Below are positions 52,785 through 63,702 of a stretch of DNA of 64,000 nucleotides, piece by piece. Position numbers and translations under genes: made by a program. Within the stretch, counting starts at the first letter, position 1. Each line of letters begins with the position of its first letter. This DNA is from Clostridiales bacterium 38-18 (GTDB lineage Bacteria > Bacillota > Clostridia > Peptostreptococcales > Acidaminobacteraceae), in the NCBI GenBank assembly GCA_001897605.1, contig MKTL01000001.1, positions 1-64,000 on the forward strand, read 5' to 3'. The notes beneath the pieces are model-generated. The model was not told the origin of the DNA and did no database searches. It worked only from the letters and a program-made list of their open reading frames with translations.

Positions 52785-53918
52785 TTATCGTCTTAATTGA
52801 TCTAGCTTCTCAATGAGTCGTGTCACAAAATGTCGAGTAACGTCCTGCGATGGATTAAAGGAAGCTATGGTTTCATTAAAAATAGACAAAGCATCAACTG
52901 GACCATTCACGCGATAGCATTGTTGATAAAGGCGAAGGATTTTTTCAGTGAGCTCAAGTAATGCTTCTGAGCCTAGGGTGTCGAGAATAATTAGGTTCTC
53001 GTTGCTATTCAATGGTTGATCGGGATGAAGGTTTAATCTTTGTGATAGTGGAATGTTACTCATAATGCCTTTTTCTTTATCCAGTAGAATGCTCTCGGTT
53101 CCTGAAAACACAAACATAACATGCTTCATTTCACCTGAAGTGGATAGGTCGATGAGGTGTTTGAGGTTGTTATAGCCCACCTGTCTTAAATCACTTCTCT
53201 CACCGGTCACTTGATCGATTTCATCTATAAAAATAACCAAACCCTTATAATCAAGAAGTGTAATTAATTTAATAAATGCGCGTAAGAAATCCATGGTGTT
53301 CGTTTTATCTACTGCACCGACGAGCTCATATTTTTGCTTGAGCTCGTAGGGAATGTTCTTTTCACCCGTAATCCATGCACATGAAACATTGGTCATCTCC
53401 TGATTGCGCTGGATCCGACCACGCATAAAGCTCAAAAATGCCCTTGCATAGTTCATGTTATATTTTGAGAGCTCTTGGCAAACGGTGTTGACCTCAAAGC
53501 GTTTTCTATCTGAAACAGGCGCGTTTTGCAAATTCTCGATCCATAGATCAAATATGTCTTCAAAGGAAACCTTAACATTGGGCTTGCTTTTCAAATAAAG
53601 ATTATGCATAATCGCATAATATAGATCCTCGATTTTATTGAGTCGAAAGCCATTGTTGACCTGAAAGGAAGCGATGATAAAATCCTCATTGATGGCCGCT
53701 TGCTTGTAAGTGTTGACAAGTAGTGATTTTCCCACGCCAAATGGCCCAGTGATAAGCTTAACCATTCCAGCGCCTTTTCCAAGCATATGAATGGCGCGCT
53801 TAAAGGAATCCATCTCTGCGTCTCTACCTGAGAGGATGGTCTCAGAGAAATTGATAGGCGAGGTGCCGCTTCTCAATGCATTGATCATTCTGAGGGCTTC
53901 TTCATTTGATAATAGCAA
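52785..53918 (-). CDS. BrxD-like (DUF2791) P-loop ATPase, solitary
   Basis: A 377-residue AAA-type ATPase. Walker A is GPFGVGKSLLVN, Walker B LVIFIDEIDQV, and a sensor-like segment is FVFSGTESILLDKEKGI. The N-terminal ALRSGTSPINFSETILSGRDAEM followed by GKGAGMVKLITGPFG resembles the opening of BREX ATP-binding proteins (PF10923, BrxC/BrxD). The start codon is TTG at 53918, chosen because AGGAGGTCC lies 6 bases upstream and no ATG is suitably placed. None of the other BREX genes (pglX, pglZ, brxL, helicase) is nearby, so a defence role is doubtful. General STAND/ORC-like ATPase is the alternative. Convergent with the CheA-like kinase. Confidence 0.6.
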   Translation of the reverse strand: MLLSNEEALRMINALRSGTSPINFSETILSGRDAEMDSFKRAIHMLGKGAGMVKLITGPFGVGKSLLVNTYKQAAINEDFIIASFQVNNGFRLNKIEDLYYAIMHNLYLKSKPNVKVSFEDIFDLWIENLQNAPVSDRKRFEVNTVCQELSKYNMNYARAFLSFMRGRIQRNQEMTNVSCAWITGEKNIPYELKQKYELVGAVDKTNTMDFLRAFIKLITLLDYKGLVIFIDEIDQVTGERSDLRQVGYNNLKHLIDLSTSGEMKHVMFVFSGTESILLDKEKGIMSNIPLSQRLNLHPDQPLNSNENLIILDTLGSEALLELTEKILRLYQQCYRVNGPVDALSIFNETIASFNPSQDVTRHFVTRLIEKLDQLRR

Positions 53919-54059
53919 TTAGGACCTCCTTTAGGTACAGTGAACTAGAACCATAATATCCCTATTATAACCTTTTTGTAATAATGAATAAATTATAATT
54001 TGAAACATTGCCATAAAATCAATACAATGAAGATAGTGATTTCGTTAGAGGAGTATCAG

Positions 54060-55289
54060 ATGATGTATGATGTAATTATCGTTGGCGCAGGTGCAGCAGG
54101 GCTTTACCTTGGTGCACAGCTTAAAGGCGCCAATGTTTTAATTTTAGAGAAAAACAATCGACCGGGTATAAAATTGCTCGCCTCTGGATCTGGGCAATGC
54201 AACCTGACGCATAGTGGCTATATCAGTGCTTTTTACGAACGCTACGGCGATCACAAAAGCTTTGTTAAACCTGCCCTTAAGGCACATGATAATAAAGCAG
54301 TGATTGCCTATTTTGAGTCGCTTGGGCTTAAGACGATGGAAAGAGAAGATGGCAAGGTATTTCCCGCTTCATTAAAAGCAAAGGATGTCGTTGTGGCACT
54401 TATGCGTCAGGTTCAGCACATTCGTTATCAATCTAACGTCAAATCAATCGATCAAAATGAAAATGGGTTTGTCGTCTCTCTTGAGACAGGCGAAGCGCTT
54501 CATGCGAAAGGCGTGATCATCGCCACAGGAGGCAAAAGCTATCCGACGATGGGAAGTACGGGCGACGGCTATACACTTGCTCAGGCATTAGGTCACAGCA
54601 TAGTACCACCCAAACCGGGATTAACAGGTGTGGTCACAAGAGAAAAAACACTGTTAGCTTTACAGGGACAATCCTTTAAAAATAGTATCATAACTTGTAC
54701 AGGACCTAAAACCAATCGACAAATCAAAGGCGATTTGTTGATTACACATTTTGGGCTAAGTGGACCAGTCATTCTCAACCATTCGAGATGGCTGTATCCT
54801 GGGGACCGACTAAAAGTTAACTTTTTAGGCAAAGCACAGGAATGCGTAGAAAAGGAATTTCTAGAGGCAGTGAACCATAATGGCGAAAAACCACTTGCGT
54901 TTTGGTTGAATCAGCTTGAAATTACCGATGCTTTTAAAAATTATATCGTCGATGCTTTGGAAAAGGAAATGGCGATTCAAGGCTTGGCACAGATGAAACT
55001 GGGCAATATCGATAAACTTCTTAGAAAAAGATTGCTTTCTTTTTTATTGGCATATCCACTAGAAATTGAAAACCTAATCGGCTATCAACAAGCGATGGTA
55101 ACCGCGGGTGGCGTTAGTTTAGAGGAAGTCTCTTCTAAAACGATGATGTCAAAGACAGTTGCAAATCTGTATTTTATAGGTGAAGTGCTCGATATAGATG
55201 GCGATACAGGTGGCTATAATTTACAGTGGGCGTTTTCCTCTGCGGCTGCAGCCGCTTCAGAGATAAAGAAGAAATTAGTGACAGAATAG
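54060..55289 (+). CDS. HI0933/BaiN-family FAD-dependent oxidoreductase
   Basis: A 409-residue flavoprotein. MYDVIIVGAGAAGLYLGAQL is the Rossmann FAD loop; KLLASGSGQCNLTHSG, DGKVFPASLKAKDVV, ATGGKSYPTMGSTGDGYTLAQALGHSIV and GEVLDIDGDTGGYNLQWAFSSG-type ending (NLQWAFSSAAAAA) are hallmarks of the family. The ATG at 54060 (or the adjacent one at 54063) has AGAGGAG upstream; the longer frame from 54000 lacks a ribosome site. BaiN reduces bile-acid intermediates in C. scindens, but most members have no known substrate and no bai genes are seen here. Confidence 0.9.
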   Translation: MMYDVIIVGAGAAGLYLGAQLKGANVLILEKNNRPGIKLLASGSGQCNLTHSGYISAFYERYGDHKSFVKPALKAHDNKAVIAYFESLGLKTMEREDGKVFPASLKAKDVVVALMRQVQHIRYQSNVKSIDQNENGFVVSLETGEALHAKGVIIATGGKSYPTMGSTGDGYTLAQALGHSIVPPKPGLTGVVTREKTLLALQGQSFKNSIITCTGPKTNRQIKGDLLITHFGLSGPVILNHSRWLYPGDRLKVNFLGKAQECVEKEFLEAVNHNGEKPLAFWLNQLEITDAFKNYIVDALEKEMAIQGLAQMKLGNIDKLLRKRLLSFLLAYPLEIENLIGYQQAMVTAGGVSLEEVSSKTMMSKTVANLYFIGEVLDIDGDTGGYNLQWAFSSAAAAASEIKKKLVTE

Positions 55290-55297
55290 GGGGACAT

Positions 55298-56209
55298 ATG
55301 AGTCAAAAGACAAAGGGTTTATTAAGTGTAATGATACCAGTAATCGCATGGGGTATCTCATTTGTTAGTACAGAATTTTTATTGGGTTATTTAGGTGCTA
55401 TGACCATCGCGGCAGTTCGTTTTGTTATTTCAACCGCAATTCTCTATGCAGTGATGCGTGCGACGAAAACACCACTTAAAATTGACAAAAGGGATCACTT
55501 TTTATTTGTCATAGCAGGCGGTGTGGGCATCGCGGTGTATTTCTTTTTTGAAAACACTGGAATTAAGTATATTTCTGCATCCCCATCAGCTTTAATTATA
55601 GCTGCAATACCGATGTTCACATTGATTTTTGAAGCGATCATTTACAAGCGAGTGGTGAAATGGGTGGATGCCTTGGCCATACTAGCTTCAATAGTAGGCG
55701 TGCTCCTCATCGTTGATCTTAAGTGGCGTGAATTTTTTAAGATAGAAGAGTCAATCGGGTATTTGATGATGATTGGTGCGGTCATCTCATGGGTAATTTA
55801 TTCAATGGCCTCTAAACCACTCTTTGCAAGATACAGCTATCTGACCATTGTGTACTATCAGTTTTTATACAGCTTGCCATTTTTATTATTGGCGGTGCCA
55901 TTTGAACACAATCTTTGGTCAGAAATCAATTTGGAAGCAGTGTTACACCTCGTATTTTTAAGTGTTTTTGCTTCCGTCCTCGGTTTTTATTATTATGCAA
56001 AGGCGATGGATCTACTAGGTGTAACTGAATCGTCGATATTTATCAACTTCTTACCTGTTGTAACGATTGTATTTAGCTACTTCTATATGGGGCAGGCGGT
56101 TACCTTTAAACAGCTATTAGGGGGTGCCTTTGTCATGCTTTCTGTAACCGTAACGACCATCTACGATAAACAGCAGGCATTAAAAAGTGAATTAACCGCT
56201 AAGGGTTAG
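55298..56209 (+). CDS. EamA/DMT-family transporter
   Basis: A 303-residue ten-helix drug/metabolite transporter with two EamA repeats (first VMIPVIAWGISFVSTEFLL; second GYLMMIGAVISWVIYSMASKPLF). ATG at 55298 follows AGGGGG; the longer frame overlaps the upstream gene by 64 bases without a ribosome site. Eight bases after the flavoprotein gene, so likely cotranscribed. Substrate unknown. Confidence 0.9.
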   Translation: MSQKTKGLLSVMIPVIAWGISFVSTEFLLGYLGAMTIAAVRFVISTAILYAVMRATKTPLKIDKRDHFLFVIAGGVGIAVYFFFENTGIKYISASPSALIIAAIPMFTLIFEAIIYKRVVKWVDALAILASIVGVLLIVDLKWREFFKIEESIGYLMMIGAVISWVIYSMASKPLFARYSYLTIVYYQFLYSLPFLLLAVPFEHNLWSEINLEAVLHLVFLSVFASVLGFYYYAKAMDLLGVTESSIFINFLPVVTIVFSYFYMGQAVTFKQLLGGAFVMLSVTVTTIYDKQQALKSELTAKG

Positions 56210-56287
56210 TACGGATTTTGCCGATATGTTTGTAAAGAGGCGATGGGATCTATCGTTGATTACCCAAGTCATTTCAGAGGTGAACAG

Positions 56288-58543
56288 ATGAAAATCAGTG
56301 CATTTTTACAAAACATTCAATCGGCAGCAAAAGCATCAACACAAACGACAACAGGCGTTCAAGCTGAAAAATCAGTCAGTGAAACCCTGCTTCAGGATTA
56401 TAAAAAAGAGCTACCGAGTTCGGTAGCTTCTCTATATGATAAATACCAGATGAGCCCTACCTCAGACGAGGTTAAGGGCATTCAGTCTTTTTTGAAGAAC
56501 AGTAGCGCATCAAAAGACAATCAATTGATGTCTATCGATATTGCGCTTTACAAAGGCATATCGCCAAGTGAAGAAAACCTACAGGCAATATCACAGGCAC
56601 TTGATCACGATCAAGAGGTAGTGGCTTCATTGACTGATATGCCAACTTCTGAGACCCCATTAACTAAAGCTGAAACACTTGATTTGATCGATCGGCTACA
56701 GCTTCCAAGGAATTTGACTGAGACGTTAAAGCAGATGGTAAAGGAAGGTACTACACTCAAGGCTGCTGTCAAAGAACTTGCTAAAGCTTTCCTGTCATCT
56801 TCAAGCTCAAATACAAGTGACACCACTAAGCTTTTTTCGACCAATGGATCGGAGCTGAAAAACACAATTGAACTACTTGCTGCGTTAAAGGATGTGTTTA
56901 GCAACCTAACACAGGATGAGCTGCTCTCAAGATTAAGTCAAGGAACAGCATTAAATGCGAAATTAATAGCCCTAATAGGAAGTCAACTAGAAAAGCTGAA
57001 TTCAAGTAGTGCAGTTGTTAAAGCTGGAGAGATAGAACGATCAAACGTCTCAGCTACATTTGATACATCCGAAGTAGCTTTGAAAAACGCGTCATTTGAA
57101 GCCCAAATTGGCTCAAGAGAGAATGACACCGCATTGGAGGAAGCGCCGAGACGTCTCGAACCACTGAATCAGAACTCATTGGCGCGTGAAGAATATTTAA
57201 TTCGAAGAGAGGTTATGTCTGAGTTAGTTCCCAATGAAATATCAGAGGCAGAAGCCAAGTCTGAATCTAAGTCTGAAGCAACTGACTATACGACAGAAAC
57301 CGACGGTAATACAGATATTGAGGCTTTGATTGAAGCTGCAATCGGAACCGTGATTGGACATATGACAGAGGTGTTTGAAAGCATTCAAGCCTCCTTTGAT
57401 TTTAAGACTTATTTGATCGAACAGACCACAGAGGCAACCATAAGAGCAAAGCAGTCTTTTGAGCAAATGAAAAGTGAAATGACCGCATTGCTTGAACCTG
57501 AAGCAGGGAAGCTAAGTGCACAAATTGGAACGGCAATTGATAAGCTAAATAAGTTTATTCTTAAAAGTGACGTCACACTTATGGTTGACATGTATACAGA
57601 AAAGAAGCTAATAACACTTTCAAGTGAGCTTGAGAAGGCGTCCGGGCTTGTTCAACAGGGCAAGCTAAAGGAAGCTCAAAATGTGGTAAACGAAGGCATT
57701 AAGCTTCTAAAAAGCATTGAGTTTCAACCGAGTCAAAGAAGGCTTCAAGTGTTTGCTGCAGGGAAAGGAGATGCGGTTGTTGAGACATTGGTCGAACAAG
57801 AAAAAACAGAAGGCTCAAAGCTGACTTCTCTTGATCAAAGTCTTAGACAAGCCATGCAAAATAACAGTGGTAACAAGCTCTCAAGAGAGGTGTTGGAGAC
57901 CTTACGTTATTTAGGATTAAACCACGAGGTTGAAGTAGCAGATGCAGTCGAGAAGCTAGATTTTGAGACGCTCAAGGACCGTAGCAACACAAATGTTAAA
58001 GAGCTACTACTTAAAATGATGAATGAAGACAAGCAGGAAAGAACCGTGACAGCGACGGAACAAAATTTAATGAATCTCAATGGGCAGCAAATGATGAACG
58101 ATTCTCAAACGGGTAAACAACCGTTTTACTTTTTTAATGTGCCAATCATGGATGGGGAAGATTTGGGAAATGTTAAAATCTTCATGAAGGGTGCAAGTAA
58201 AAACGCAAAAATCGATTGGCAAAATACTGAAATCTATTTTGGAATGAAGCTTAATACACTTGGAACAACAGGAATAAGAGTAAAAATTACGCAAGGACAA
58301 TTAGACGTCTCTGTTACGACGGAGCATCGTGATGCGCTCGAATCAGAGCTAAACAGCGTCATGAGTACCCTATCGGAGCTTGGCTTCAAATTTGGTAGCC
58401 TAGCCTATAGCTCTAGCAGTACCACCGAACTGAATCAACCGCTAAAAGCTTCTGAAATGGTTCAGCTTTCAGGTGCAATTGAGGATAGGGTAAAAACGGT
58501 TAAGTTAACAGAAGATGGAAAGGGGTTTGATTTTAAGATATGA
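56288..58543 (+). CDS. FliK-like (YlqG-type) large protein
   Basis: A 751-residue, Ser/Thr/Glu/Lys-rich, Cys-free cytoplasmic protein. The middle is low-complexity and helical; only the C-terminal ~110 residues (about 610-710, FYFFNVPIMDGEDLGNVKI, then IRVKITQGQLDVSVTTEH and LGFKFGSLAYSS) look folded and resemble the FliK hook-length-control C-domain. The following gene, overlapping by 4 bases, is FlhB-like; in Bacillus the paralogous pair is ylqG-ylqH, outside the flagellar operon. ATG 56288 follows AGAGGTGA. A role in tuning type III export is plausible, but experimental function is unknown to me. Confidence 0.65.
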   Translation: MKISAFLQNIQSAAKASTQTTTGVQAEKSVSETLLQDYKKELPSSVASLYDKYQMSPTSDEVKGIQSFLKNSSASKDNQLMSIDIALYKGISPSEENLQAISQALDHDQEVVASLTDMPTSETPLTKAETLDLIDRLQLPRNLTETLKQMVKEGTTLKAAVKELAKAFLSSSSSNTSDTTKLFSTNGSELKNTIELLAALKDVFSNLTQDELLSRLSQGTALNAKLIALIGSQLEKLNSSSAVVKAGEIERSNVSATFDTSEVALKNASFEAQIGSRENDTALEEAPRRLEPLNQNSLAREEYLIRREVMSELVPNEISEAEAKSESKSEATDYTTETDGNTDIEALIEAAIGTVIGHMTEVFESIQASFDFKTYLIEQTTEATIRAKQSFEQMKSEMTALLEPEAGKLSAQIGTAIDKLNKFILKSDVTLMVDMYTEKKLITLSSELEKASGLVQQGKLKEAQNVVNEGIKLLKSIEFQPSQRRLQVFAAGKGDAVVETLVEQEKTEGSKLTSLDQSLRQAMQNNSGNKLSREVLETLRYLGLNHEVEVADAVEKLDFETLKDRSNTNVKELLLKMMNEDKQERTVTATEQNLMNLNGQQMMNDSQTGKQPFYFFNVPIMDGEDLGNVKIFMKGASKNAKIDWQNTEIYFGMKLNTLGTTGIRVKITQGQLDVSVTTEHRDALESELNSVMSTLSELGFKFGSLAYSSSSTTELNQPLKASEMVQLSGAIEDRVKTVKLTEDGKGFDFKI

Positions 58544-58791
58544 AACCTTATGAGACCTATGAGCTTGAAGATGATTTTGAAAGCTTTACAGAAAAACTCA
58601 TTGAAGAAGCAAAAGAAAACAAGATACCGCTTAATGAAAATGTCACACAAACGAAACATATGGTGAAGTCTGACTTGAGAGATGTGATACCGCCTCAATT
58701 GTACGCCTTGATCGGACAAATTAATGAGGCAATTGAACGCTCTGCGGAGTCTTTAGGGCGTAATTTACCATACAAGAACCATCAAAAATAA
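58540..58791 (+). CDS. FlhB C-terminal-domain-like (YlqH-type) protein
   Basis: An 83-residue protein resembling the cytoplasmic FlhB/YscU switch domain without the membrane part. EKLIEEAKENKIPLNENVTQTKHMV, then IPPQLYALIGQINEAI, parallels the FlhB IAKENNIPxVEN...IPPELYQAVAEVL region. The self-cleaving NPTH loop is absent, as in YlqH. It overlaps the FliK-like gene by four bases (ATGA), which supports joint function. Ends with a strong terminator. Confidence 0.75.
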   Translation: MKPYETYELEDDFESFTEKLIEEAKENKIPLNENVTQTKHMVKSDLRDVIPPQLYALIGQINEAIERSAESLGRNLPYKNHQK

Positions 58792-58801
58792 GGTATAATA
58801 G

Positions 58802-58830
58802 GATTTGAGTCTAGGCTCAAATCTTTTTTT
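58802..58830 (+). terminator. Rho-independent terminator
   Basis: GATTTGAG (58802-58809) / CTCAAATC (58816-58823), loop of six, followed by seven T. It is followed by the GCTTGTGG word near 58847. Confidence 0.9.
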
Positions 58831-58951
58831 ATATAGCTTCAATTATGCTTGTGGCAAAACCATAGTTTTACTAGTAGTAAGATCCAAAGGTTTATGCGTT
58901 AAATGAGTGACTGTCCCGATGAATCGTATGGAGCTAAAGAGAGGAACTTCT

Positions 58952-59401
58952 ATGAAAGTTGAGAAATCTACCAAATCAGGTAAATCCAGTGACATCAAAT
59001 CCAACGCTGGCGTTAAAACAGAAGAGAAACCGAAGATCAGTTTCACTGAAATTTTAGCTTTTAAGGATTATGATCGTCAAAAAGAAGAGCTTCAAAGGGC
59101 TTTAGATGAAATAGATCGAAAAGGACAAGCCTTGGTGGAAAATAGAACCGTTGAAAATCTTTATGCCTATAAGGATTTAATCAAGAGCTTTATCGAGGAG
59201 ACGGTTCTAAAGGGGTTAGAAATTAAAGAGCGAAGAGGCTTCTCTAGAACGGGCAGAACAAAGGTTATGAGAACGGTTTCAGAAGTAGATGCTAAACTAT
59301 TAGAGCTGACCAATCTCATCATTAAAAGAGAGCATAAGGAAATTAATGTCCTAAAAAAGGTTGGGGAAATACAAGGGTTACTTGTAAATCTCGTGATTTA
59401 A
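58952..59401 (+). CDS. YaaR/DUF327-family protein
   Basis: A 149-residue, highly charged, helical protein with a disordered Lys/Ser-rich start and the conserved YaaR core: FTEILAFKDYDRQKEELQRALDEIDRKGQALVENRTVENLYAYKDLIKSFIEE and an ending GEIQGLLVNLVI. The family is of unknown function in Firmicutes. ATG 58952 has GAGAGGAA upstream; an earlier in-frame ATG at 58907 lacks a ribosome site. Located between the FliK/FlhB-like pair and pcrA. Confidence 0.88.
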   Translation: MKVEKSTKSGKSSDIKSNAGVKTEEKPKISFTEILAFKDYDRQKEELQRALDEIDRKGQALVENRTVENLYAYKDLIKSFIEETVLKGLEIKERRGFSRTGRTKVMRTVSEVDAKLLELTNLIIKREHKEINVLKKVGEIQGLLVNLVI

Positions 59402-59460
59402 TATAAAACATCATTTTGGAAATATACAATATCCGTAAATATACATTTTAGGAGGAATAC

Positions 59461-61659
59461 ATGAATTTAAATGGTCTTAATTCTGCGCAAAGGGATGCGG
59501 TCTTATCCATAGATGGTCCAATTCTAGTCGTAGCGGGAGCGGGCTCAGGGAAGACAAGGGTGCTAACGCATCGAATCGCTCATTTAATTGAGGCATATGA
59601 TATTTTTCCTTCGAGTATTATGGCAATTACCTTTACAAATAAAGCGGCAACTGAGATGAAAAATAGAATTGAACAGCTAGTTGGGCCTGTGACCCATCAA
59701 ATGTGGGTGGGCACCTTTCACTCAATGTGTGTGCGTATTTTAAGGAGAGACGGCCATCACATTGGCTATGCAAGTGATTTCGTTATCTACGACACGACCG
59801 ATCAGAAGGCTCTATTAAAGAATTGTTTTAAAGCGCTAGGATTAGATGAGAAGAAAACACCTATCCAATCCTTTCAGTATAAAATTTCAGGCTGTAAAAA
59901 TGATATGATGTCTGCAGATGCCTACGAAACTAATTTTCATAAGGACCCACGTGAAAGAGATTTTATCAAGCTTTATAAGTTATATCAAGAAAAGCTGAAA
60001 AGCAATCAAGCACTGGATTTTGATGATCTTTTGATCAAGACGATTGAGCTTTTTAAAGCATATCCTGAAGTGCTTGCCTATTATCAAAATAAGTTTAGAT
60101 ACGTTCACGTCGATGAGTATCAGGATACCAATAAAGCGCAATATACATTGATCCGTCAGCTCAGTGCAAAGCATAAAAATCTTTTCGTAGTTGGCGATGG
60201 CGACCAGTCGATCTATAAATGGCGTGGCGCTGATATTCGAAACATACAGGATTTTGAAAAAGATTATCAAGGTGCCAAAATCATCAAGTTAGAGCAAAAC
60301 TACCGATCGTCTCAAAACATATTAGATCTAGCCAATAGCGTCATCAAGCACAATCCAGGACGACGTGATAAAACGCTGTGGACTGAGGCCGATGCAGGTG
60401 AAAAGATACGTTATTATCAGGCTTATGATGAGAAGGATGAAGCGAGATTTATCGTCAATCAGATTAGAAAAGAAGTGCGTGAGGGCAACTTTGATCAAAG
60501 CGATTTCGCAATTTTGTACAGAACCAATGCCCAGTCGAGAGCACTTGAGGATGCACTAAACATTGAAGGTTTACCATATAAGGTGGTCGGAGGATTAAAA
60601 TTCTACGAGCGTAAAGAAATCAAGGATGTTTTGGCATACTTTAAGCTTATGGTCAATCCGTTTGATGATGTCAGCTTTAGACGCGTTATAAATGAACCAA
60701 AGAGAAGTATAGGAGACAAGACCATTGAAAAGCTGCAGGATTATGCAACTGAGCATGGCCTAAGTCTTTTAAGGGCGTGTGCCAATATTGATGCCGTTCA
60801 AGGAATTACTGGCAAAACGGCATTGGCGATCCGCGATTTCTATAATATAGTAAATGGTTTAGCAGTTAGACTTGATGCTGCAACATCTGGCGAAATTTTT
60901 GATGCCTTAATTGAGCAATCGGAGATTATTGCAAGCTATGAGAGAGAAAGAACGGATGAAGCGGATGGCAGAATCGACAATATTTACGAGCTAAAAACGG
61001 TTATAGAGGAATTTGAGAAAAGACAGGATTCGCCAGGATTAAGAGATTTCTTGGCTGAAACAACACTAAGAAGTGATCAGGATAGTATTGAGGAGGCGGA
61101 GCAAAGCATTTTATTGATGACCCTTCATGCCTCCAAAGGCCTTGAGTTTCCTGTTGTTTTTCTAGTAGGATTAGAGCAAAATTTATTCCCTTCCTTCAGA
61201 GCAATGGACGACGAAACCGAGCTCGAGGAGGAACGCCGTCTTTGCTATGTTGGAATTACTCGGGCTGAGTCGCTTTTGTTTATTACACACGCAAAAAATA
61301 GAAATCACTATGGCAGATTCGAACCTAGAATGCCAAGTGTCTTTTTATCAGAAATGAATCAATCCCTACTTGAAACAATGGGAGAAAAGTCTCTTGGGAA
61401 TACGCTTAAGGAGTCGCCATCGGGGACAAAGCCATTAAAGCACAATCCTTATTTCAACCCAGTACAATCAAGCTATGCAGCGCCTGAGAAAAGTTCGTCT
61501 TCAGATGCATTTGCACCTGGTGATAAGGTAATGCACAAGGTATTTGGATCGGGTATGATTATCGCTATTGATACCTCTAGCAAAGTGTTGACCATCGTCT
61601 TCGATGCACACGGAATTAAAAAATTAGATCCGTCGATAGCTCCAATTAAGAAGTTATAG
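59461..61659 (+). CDS. pcrA: ATP-dependent DNA helicase PcrA (UvrD/Rep family)
   Basis: A 732-residue 3'-5' superfamily 1 helicase. Motifs in order: Q motif LNSAQRDAV, Ia-Walker A VVAGAGSGKTRVL, motif Ia AITFTNKAATEM, Walker B VHVDEYQDTN, motif III GDGDQSIYKWRGAD, motif IV LEQNYRSSQNIL, motif V LMTLHASKGLEFPVVF and motif VI EEERRLCYVGITRA. The C-terminal ~55 residues form the RNA-polymerase-binding Tudor-like tail (GDKVMHKVFGSGMII). It acts in replication-fork repair, plasmid replication and transcription-coupled repair. Paired with ligA, the usual Firmicutes order. RBS AGGAGG. Confidence 0.97.
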   Translation: MNLNGLNSAQRDAVLSIDGPILVVAGAGSGKTRVLTHRIAHLIEAYDIFPSSIMAITFTNKAATEMKNRIEQLVGPVTHQMWVGTFHSMCVRILRRDGHHIGYASDFVIYDTTDQKALLKNCFKALGLDEKKTPIQSFQYKISGCKNDMMSADAYETNFHKDPRERDFIKLYKLYQEKLKSNQALDFDDLLIKTIELFKAYPEVLAYYQNKFRYVHVDEYQDTNKAQYTLIRQLSAKHKNLFVVGDGDQSIYKWRGADIRNIQDFEKDYQGAKIIKLEQNYRSSQNILDLANSVIKHNPGRRDKTLWTEADAGEKIRYYQAYDEKDEARFIVNQIRKEVREGNFDQSDFAILYRTNAQSRALEDALNIEGLPYKVVGGLKFYERKEIKDVLAYFKLMVNPFDDVSFRRVINEPKRSIGDKTIEKLQDYATEHGLSLLRACANIDAVQGITGKTALAIRDFYNIVNGLAVRLDAATSGEIFDALIEQSEIIASYERERTDEADGRIDNIYELKTVIEEFEKRQDSPGLRDFLAETTLRSDQDSIEEAEQSILLMTLHASKGLEFPVVFLVGLEQNLFPSFRAMDDETELEEERRLCYVGITRAESLLFITHAKNRNHYGRFEPRMPSVFLSEMNQSLLETMGEKSLGNTLKESPSGTKPLKHNPYFNPVQSSYAAPEKSSSSDAFAPGDKVMHKVFGSGMIIAIDTSSKVLTIVFDAHGIKKLDPSIAPIKKL

Positions 61660-61664
61660 GTTAG

Positions 61665-63689
<2,025 letters not shown>

Positions 63690-63702
63690 TAAGGAGCAAA
63701 TA

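Noticed and set aside
52785-53918. A complete BREX phage-defence island
   Set aside because: Only a BrxD-like ATPase is present; no pglX methylase, pglZ, brxL or helicase gene is near.
54000-54059. Longer N-terminus of the BaiN-like flavoprotein
   Set aside because: No ribosome site precedes it, while AGAGGAG precedes 54060, and the FAD loop normally begins within a few residues of the start.
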